Shown piece by piece: positions 57,707 to 64,000 of a stretch of DNA of 64,000 bases. The stretch comes from Pleurodeles waltl. Taxonomy: Eukaryota; Chordata; Amphibia; Caudata; Salamandridae. Numbering within the stretch: the first letter of the stretch is position 1; every line of letters starts with the position of its first letter. The position numbers and the translations under genes were made by a program. Where the stretch lies: contig NC_090444.1 in the NCBI RefSeq assembly GCF_031143425.1, positions 1,346,460,323 to 1,346,524,322 of the forward strand. The letters run 5' to 3'. The notes under the pieces are model-generated. The model ran no database searches, was not told the DNA's origin, and worked only from the letters and a program-made list of their open reading frames with translations.

Positions 57707-59180
57707 TGTGAGGATTTGCGTGATTATATAATATGGCTGGGAGGCCTTATCGTGCAGTACACTCATAAATACCGTCTTGGGTCCAGTCAGGAACCTTTAC
57801 TTAAACTTAAGCTCAACCCTGGGCAGCTGTGGCTGCGAACAGTAAAGCTTTGGAAAGGAACAATATGTAAAGCATTTAACAGCACAGCACCAAACAACAG
57901 AATAAGGAAGTCACACGACATGGAAGAAACAAAACATCAATTTATCAATTTATAAAAATAGATTATATGTTTATGAATTTTTAGAGAACGTAAGCATCAA
58001 AATCCACCACAGATTTCTGGAGATATAGATTTTAGAAGCAATAAATAACTTTTATATCAACTGCAAACAAGCATTGGCCAACAAAAAGTTTGGAAACTTT
58101 TGAAAAGTTTATAAAAGTTATTTTCGCAACTCTGACCCAAGTTAGGTGACCAAGTCCGACTGAACAAAGGTTCGGGGGCCAGGAAGGATACTTCAGACAG
58201 CTACCTAGTCACTAGAGCTTTTTTAAGGCAAGATCCAAACTTGACAGGATGAACGCAATAGACTTCAATGGAGTGGCCTAATGCTGAGGGATCCAGGTAA
58301 AAGGTGCTCAAAGGATGCTCCGGTTGTGGAGCCTTTGACTGGGGGGCCTTTGTGGGTGTTCCTCAGTCCACAGGTGAAATGGGGTGAGCTTGGCCACATA
58401 GGTCAGAGTCCCTAGACGTCCTCTACGTTGCAGTAGCAGGCCAGTTTATGTTGGGCTACTGATCAGTCTGCCCCACGGTAGAGGCAAAATCCATTGATGG
58501 GGGCTATTGTTCCTTGGGTACGATGAATCCAGTCCTGGATAGCACTCCCAGGGTCAGCAGACACAGGTGTAGGTTTCGGCTATCTTGGATTTGTCCACTA
58601 GGATGCCCAGAGACTGGTGGTGCTAAAACGTCTATATTGGCTCCCAACTTGGCTGTTTGGGCAACTTCAGCTCTTGTGTCCATGGAGCTGGTTCCCAGAG
58701 ATCAGCCGACTGATGCTTGGAGTCACTGCTGTTGTTGGATAGCGGTGATCAGCTTTTCCACAAGCCAGTAGTCGCAGGGACAATACAAACATTGCTAGCC
58801 CAAAGTGTAGCAGGTACAATCCTCCTGAGCGTGCAGCCTAGCTTTCTGCAGGTCCAAGAGCAGCTGGGCAGTTGTTCTTTGGGCCTCTCTCTGATTTCAG
58901 TGTGATCTGAGGGTCAAAGTTCCAGGGGTGCCAAATTTATCCAGGAAAAGTGCCCTGGGGGACCATGCGGGCCGCTTGTGGGCTACTTGGTCTCCTCATA
59001 CCTGGTTTCCTATTTCCTGTGATGGGTAGCACCTGGCTACCCCAGAATGCCTCATTCTGACCCCTTTCAAGATGGAACTACCCTTCCTGAGTTGTCAGGA
59101 GTCTGGTAGCCCACCTTAGAGTTGTGGCTACCTTAGGGCTACACGCCCAAGGTAAAACCGGTATGGGGCGAATTTCCTCA
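57707..59180 (-). mobile_element. LTR of the gypsy-like element (about 1.47 kb)
   Basis: The 3' end on the minus strand (plus-strand TGTGAGGATTTGCG, 57707 on) abuts the primer-binding site. The other end is placed at the matching inverted sequence CGAATTTCCTCA (59169-59180). A TATA-like GATATAAAAG sits on the minus strand at 58049-58058. The outer boundary and the target duplication are not certain. It would be the 5' LTR of a truncated element. Confidence 0.5.
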
Positions 59181-59184
59181 CTTT

Positions 59185-60143
59185 GGCCCTGTCTTTAAAA
59201 TGTGTGTCAGATGCACGGTAACATTAGATTCTTAACTCTACAATAATCATTTTCTTCCTTTGACTACTGTTGACATATAATTTCAATTTGCATTGGCTCT
59301 GGAGTTAAAAAAATCACGTTTTAAGTTGGTGAGTTTAAATGTGGTCAGTACCAAACTCTGCAGATGTGCTCCTTCATTGACCCTTGCATTGTGTGACTCT
59401 ATGGACTATCTGTAAAACTAGATCTCATAATCCACAAGTCCACTCTGTACTTTTTTTTAAATTACTTTCTGAGCCCTTTATAAAAGAGAGTAGTTCTTTT
59501 TTCCTTTGGCCAACTACCTTCTTACACCAATTGTTGGAACTGAGTTAAGTAACTCAAAATGTCTTATGTTCACTGCTTTAATTTGAACAAATCCAAATAT
59601 CTGAATTGAGATACTAACCTCCTATCCAAAATATATTTTCAGTTTAGCTGCAAATTGTTCAAAACCATACAGTTGAAGATAATTTAATGAAACTAGGGGT
59701 AAAGGTCAAAACATGCCATCCCTCATTAAATTAGAAAGCATAATGGCTACTTTTGCCTCAGGCGTTGAATATGCTGAAAGACGGCACAAAAAATGTAAAC
59801 TACATTGATTTATAAATTGTTCCTATTTATGAGGAGCTCCAAATGCAAATGGTTTGGAGCTTCAAATGATATTTGAGTAGGAAATTACAACACTGTTGTG
59901 ACCACTGGTGTCACATTAGGAATTTCAAAGATAGGTAGGCACACTGAGGCAAGCGTTTCTGACAGTGGTACAGCTGAACTTGACACAAAAATGTCTTTCT
60001 CTGGTAATGGATTAATTGCTTGTAATCGACCTCATCAATTAAATACATCTGTTAATTTCTTAAGTAAAGCTTGGCTCTCTGCTCAGGCTTCAGACATATG
60101 TTTGCAGGAAATGAATTCCTAACCCTAATTATATGAGGAATAA
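59185..60143. other. No gene recognised
   Basis: AT-rich spacer, ending in TAA at 60141-60143, the likely target triplet of the next element. Confidence 0.5.
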
Positions 60144-60620
60144 GGGGCATATTTATACCCCATTTGCGTAATTTTTTTACGCAAAACTAACTCCATATTT
60201 ATATTTTGCATTAGAACCGTTTAACGTCAAAATATTGGAGTTTGCACCATTTTTTAGATGCGTGAACCTACCTTGCTTCAATGAGATGCAAGGTAGGCGT
60301 TCCCATCTAAAAAATGGTGCTAAACTCATAGCCCCGTATTTATCCCCCCCAGTGCTAAAATGACTCACGGGTGGGAGGAGGGGCTAAATAATGGTGCAAA
60401 GCTTGCTTTGCACCATTATTTAACGCCTGGGTCAGACCAGGCGTTAGGGGACCTGTGGACCCATTTCCATGGTCAGACACCATAAAATGGGTCCACAGGT
60501 GCCCTCCTCAAGCACCAGGAACACCCCCACCCATCTCAGAGAGACACCGGAGGATGGGGGCCCCCATCCCAGGTAAGTTGGGTAAGTATAGGTAAGTCTT
60601 TTTATTTTTTTAATGAAAGG
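60144..60620. repeat. Clustered Harbinger-like element ends and hairpins
   Basis: A left end GGGGCATATTTATACC after TAA is followed by a long imperfect hairpin (GCACCATTTTTTAGATG with its complement, about 60246-60321). A second left-end-like sequence GCCCCGTATTTATCC begins at 60332. It leads a chain of hairpins: TAAATAATGGTGCAAAGC/complement (60384-60421), AACGCCTGG/CCAGGCGTT (60421-60445), and ACCTGTGGACCCATTT/complement (60450-60500). No matching right end was found for either, so these are partial or nested copies. Confidence 0.55.
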
Positions 60621-60776
60621 GCCATAGGGTGCCCAACTTGGTGCCCACTGCGTGGCACAGGGTGCAGTGGCCATGCCCAGGGGACCCTTGTTCCCTGTGC
60701 TGGCCATTGGGGTGGTGGGCATGACTGCTGTCTTTTCTAAGAATGTGGTATGGATGGTTTTGCATCAGAAAAAGAT

Positions 60777-61793
60777 TGTAGGACGCTGGCTCTGTATATA
60801 CTATCTCAAAGTAAGAGATAGTGTGCACAGAGTCAAATGGTTCCCCTTAGAGGTTGATAGTGGCAAAATTAGACAATTCTAATGCCCTATTTTGTGGTAG
60901 TGTGGTGGAGCAGTAGGCGTATCAGAGGGTAGTGTTATGCATTTGTTGTACACATACAGGCAATAAATGAGGAACACACACTCAAAGACTAAACTCCAGG
61001 CCAATAGTTTTTATATAGAAACATATCTTTTCTTAATTTATTTTAGAACCACAAGATTCAAGATTTGAGGTAAGTACATAAAATGCAAGGTACTTCACAC
61101 AGGTAAGTATAGAACTTTGATTCAAAGCTGTAGTACACACAGTTTAGGTTAAAATGGCAATAAGCTATATTAAAAGTGGACACAGTGTAAAAAACTACAG
61201 TTCCTGGGGGAGATAAGTTTGGTTAAGTTTTTCAGGTAAGTAAAGCACTTACCCAGTCAGTTTCCTGGGCACAGGCAGCCCACCGTTGGGGGTTCAAGGC
61301 AACCCCAAAGTCACCACACCAGCAACACAGAGCCGGTCAGGTGCAGAGGTCAAAGGAGGGCCCAAAACGCATAGGTGCCTATGGAGAACAGGGGTGCTCC
61401 AGTTCTGGTCTACTGGCAGTTAAGTACCTGCGTCCTTGGGGAGCAGACCAGGGGGGTTTTGTAGAGCACTGGGGGGAACACAAACAGGCACACAAAACAC
61501 ACCCTCAGCGGTACAGGGGCGGCCGGGTGCAGTGTGCAAAGTGGGCGTTGGGTTTGCTATTGAAAGCAATGGAGGGACCAGGGGGTCAGTTAGGCGATGC
61601 AGGCAGGGCACGGGGGGCTTCTTGGGCCATCCACTGACTGGGCTAGGAAGAGGGCCACCTGCTGGTCACTCCTGCACTGGGAGGTGGTTCCTCTACCCGG
61701 GGGCTGCGGGTGCAGTGCTTGGTCCAGGGGTTGGGTTCCTTGTTACCAGGCAGTCGCGGTCAGGGGGAGCCTCTGGATCCTCTCTGCAGGATA
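60777..61793 (-). mobile_element. Truncated LTR, family A copy 2
   Basis: Begins TGTAGGACGCTGGCTC on the plus strand, which is the reverse complement of the 3' end of LTR A at 17138. It follows that LTR backwards to about 16130. Similarity stops near 61793. Shared landmarks are CAATAAATGAGGAACACACACTCA, AAATGCAAGGTACTTCACACAGG, and the run through AGTCGCGGTCAGGGGGAGCC, each shortened here to its core. The missing part was lost by truncation or later insertion. Confidence 0.75.
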
Positions 61794-61911
61794 AACATCT
61801 GTCTGGCAAAAAGACACAAATCTAACGTCTAATTGGCTAGAAGACTAAAAGCCGACCCCTTGCTCTGTACATGATACCTGATCAAAAGTCACTGGATAAT
61901 TTGATACATTG

Positions 61912-62730
61912 GCCCACATTAAGACATTGGCGGTATAAGCTGCCTAACACTGCGTTGACGGCCGCCAAAAGACTGACCCCCACGCTACCATCCGTTCGCC
62001 AGATTATGTCCACAGCCGGACTTCTGCCACAAGAAGGGCAGAAATCCGTCCGTGGCCATACTGGCGGATGGTGGTAAGGTGGCGCTGCTACCACCAGCCA
62101 CGCCAGTAGACCACCGCCAGCCATATCATGACACATGATACAGCCTGGCGGTGTTCTGCTGGTGGGTGCTGCTGGCGGTAGCAGCGCCCCATCCCGTTCC
62201 CTGCTGGAAGACCACCTGGATGCAGGTAAGTTGGGCTTCTGACAGGGGAGAGGGGTGGTGGGGTGTTGTGTGTGTGTGTGTGTGCGGTTGTGAGCATGAA
62301 TGTGTGAGTGTGCGTGAATGCGTCTGTGTGTGTAATGTTGTTTGCGAGGGTGAATGCATGTGTGTGAATGCATGTAAAAATGGAAATGTGAATGCGTGTC
62401 TGCATGTCAATGTGAATGTGTGTACGGATGTGTACGAGAATGAAAGGATGTATGCATAAATTAATGCATGTATGCCAGTGTGAGTAAGTGGGGGTATGCG
62501 TGGTGCGTGTCTGCGAGTGTGTGCATGTATGGGGGGGGGAATCAAAAGGGGGGAGCGTGGATGGAAAGGGGTGGGGGGCATCTGGGGAGTGTTTGGGGGA
62601 GTTGGTGAGCCTCCTACCAGCGACAGGGAAGGAATTCCACAGTCACTGGTACAGCCTACTGCCATGGTTTTCGTGGCGTTGCTAACGCTACAAAAAAACA
62701 TGGTGGTAGGCAGGCTTCAAAATGCCTTTG
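61912..62730. repeat. Multi-hairpin-type element, one clear end, with TG-rich interior
   Basis: Starts GGCCCACATTAAGACATTGG after ATT, resembling the GGCCCTCATTCTGACC ends of the GC-rich elements. Short GCCGCC/CCACCGCCA-type inverted repeats follow (61930-62210), then a TG-rich stretch, then GCGTTGCTAACGC at about 62674. The right end is not identified. Confidence 0.45.
62262..62560. repeat. (TG)n and degenerate GTGTGAATGC low-complexity region
   Basis: A pure TG run at 62264-62284 is followed by about 270 bp of GTGTGAATG/GTGAATGCATG variants. Long frames across it are repeat-encoded. Confidence 0.85.
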
Positions 62731-63699
62731 GTATTACCTTCTTACAGGCTTCGACATTGCTTGACAATTTTTCATAATCATATTTTGCTTTTACCTTTAA
62801 ATATGTTCTTCAATCACTACTTCTTTTGTTTCATGGCAAATACCGAGTCCCTTATATCTTTAGAGGCTCAAGGGGTTGTCTCAAATAAGGTCGGTTAACG
62901 CACTCTTCATTTTGTTAGCAAGTGAGTTCTTATATTAAGTTGCCTGGCTAACTAATATCTTACACTAAAAACTCCTTTATTCATTTGCTTTATTACTATC
63001 TCACGTTCAGAATTTGTACCACATGAATTCTTCTTTGACTCCAGGCATCTTTGCCATATGATAATTAATTTGGCAATCTACAATGTCTGGACAAAGTCGG
63101 TAGTCGTTAATGTCATCTTTCGTCGATTTAAAGAACTTTTCACAATCGGACATCATAAACAATATAAATTATTCATACAATTTTTAGACTATGTAAAGAG
63201 ATTAGTCTCATTTCTAGTAGCTATTTGAAAGCTGCAACAAATATGGACATGCTCTCACTTAACAAGAGAATGGTCTATCGACGAAAATGTTGGGTTAGAA
63301 ACTCGAGCTGCAGATGCCAGTGTGTCCTTAAAGTTAAAGTACCATAAATTATTATCATCAGTAAACATTCAATTTATCAGCATCATTATAGCAAATATTA
63401 GGGCTTGGAACATCACAGTAGCGCTCTAGTTATTTCATGTGAAATGCTCAGTATGAGAGTTCGAGGACTACAATCACTGGTCCATAATAATAGTTAATGG
63501 GGAATGTTTGCACAGTTTTAGAATTAATCAATGCAAGTTAAGTGTTCATAATAAGCAACTGTTTAGCATTTAATGATGTGATCAAATAATCTGCAAACTA
63601 AATATAATTATTTGTAGTCTCTAAAGGTAAAACTTAAAATCTGCATACGTGTATGACAATGGTTAAAGTATGTTGCTCATAATGACTCTTCCCTCACAG
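62731..63699 (+). other. Intron sequence upstream of the malic enzyme exon
   Basis: AT-rich with no repeat recognised. Ends CTCTTCCCTCACAG, a short pyrimidine-rich tract and an AG acceptor at 63698-63699. Confidence 0.6.
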
Positions 63700-63833
63700 G
63701 GCATGGCATTTTCCCTGGAAGAAAGGCTCCAGTTGGGCATTCATGGACTTCTGCCTCCTTGCTTCTTGAGCCAAGATGTTCAGGTCATGAGAGTTCTTAG
63801 GAACTTTGAGTTGCAGAATTCAGATCTTGACAG
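63700..63833 (+). CDS. ME3: Malic enzyme exon, most like mitochondrial NADP-dependent ME3
   Basis: An AG acceptor (63698-63699) and a GT donor (63834-63835, CAG|GTAAAC) delimit a 134-bp exon that is open in one frame: 44 codons from GGC plus two bases of the next. It reads GMAFSLEERLQLGIHGLLPP, then CFLSQDVQVMRVLRNFELQ and ends NSDLD before a split codon. This is the conserved N-terminal malic-enzyme segment that follows the first coding exon. Malic enzyme converts malate to pyruvate and CO2 with reduction of NAD(P). GIHGL.PPCFLSQDVQ fits ME3 (mitochondrial, NADP) better than ME1 or ME2, judged from memory. Only this exon is in the window. The first exon should lie far upstream and the rest downstream. 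Confidence 0.85.
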
Positions 63834-64000
63834 GTAAACACAATCTAAATATCACATGCTGATGGTACATTTATATATAATAATGCAGTATGTCAACAAT
63901 TGTGAGATTATTCATTCTTCTGAATTGTGACTACTTATTGATGGTCCTTGAGGACTACTCCAAAACAGGCTTTCAGTATGGCTAATGCATGTGCAAACTT
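63834..64000 (+). other. Start of the next intron of the malic enzyme gene
   Basis: Begins with the donor GTAAAC. The remaining sequence is AT-rich and has no visible exon. Confidence 0.7.

Noticed and set aside
62088..62777. Long frames of His/Thr or Cys/Val/Gly repeats
   Set aside because: Products of the TG-rich low-complexity region.

Overview
The window looks like a stretch of a giant, repeat-saturated vertebrate genome, most probably a salamander. The evidence is a spliced vertebrate-type exon of malic enzyme at the right edge (63700-63833, + strand), almost 64 kb with no other recognisable host exon, and wall-to-wall transposable elements: L1-like and L2/CR1-like LINEs, LTR retroelements, and many short inverted-repeat elements with 3-bp AT-rich target duplications of PIF/Harbinger type. 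A published expansion of Harbinger elements makes a newt such as Pleurodeles a good guess, but species is an inference. The simplest reading is that nearly the whole window is upstream intron (or 5' flank) of a mitochondrial NADP-malic enzyme gene, ME3.

Layout. 1-7 kb: an unidentified spliced coding remnant at the left edge, then a minus-strand Myb/SANT-like Harbinger-accessory gene (intact 199-codon ORF at 5811-6410, probable decayed downstream exon at 1870-2780) with two non-autonomous elements nearby. 8.7-10.2 kb: decayed reverse transcriptase of an unassigned non-LTR clade ('LINE-X'). 10.4-11 kb: an old multi-hairpin element. 11.5-20.5 kb: one near full-length minus-strand L1 split by a 2.65-kb solo LTR (family A), a GC-rich multi-hairpin element and an L2 tail. 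20.5-24.6 kb: LINE-X ORF1 and endonuclease, with an inserted MITE. 24.6-25.7 kb: internally deleted L2. 30.1-35.0 kb: an L1 with a 9-bp target duplication whose reverse transcriptase has been deleted. 37.3-39.9 kb: low-complexity DNA and an L2 3' end. 40.5-43.9 kb: palindromic MITEs and a second GC-rich multi-hairpin element. 44.5-51.2 kb: two solo LTRs (family B) in opposite orientation, the second inside a truncated L1 (48.55-52.9 kb). 54.9-56.2 kb: LINE-X reverse transcriptase and a MITE end. 56.6-59.2 kb: a truncated minus-strand Ty3/Gypsy-like element (LTR, primer-binding site, decayed gag). 60.1-62.7 kb: MITE pieces, a truncated family A LTR and TG-rich DNA. 63.7 kb: the malic enzyme exon.

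The most unusual signal is the class of 577-631-bp elements built almost entirely of consecutive short hairpins (10383-10959, 17692-18276, 43326-43956). The two GC-rich copies are homologous but inverted relative to each other. Several stems differ between them by changes on both arms, so pairing is kept although the sequence has changed. This is what would be expected if fold-back structure, or copying of one arm from the other, is maintained. No bacterial genes, CRISPR arrays, rRNA or tRNA genes were seen. Apart from the malic enzyme exon, every coding call here is a transposable element or a degraded remnant.
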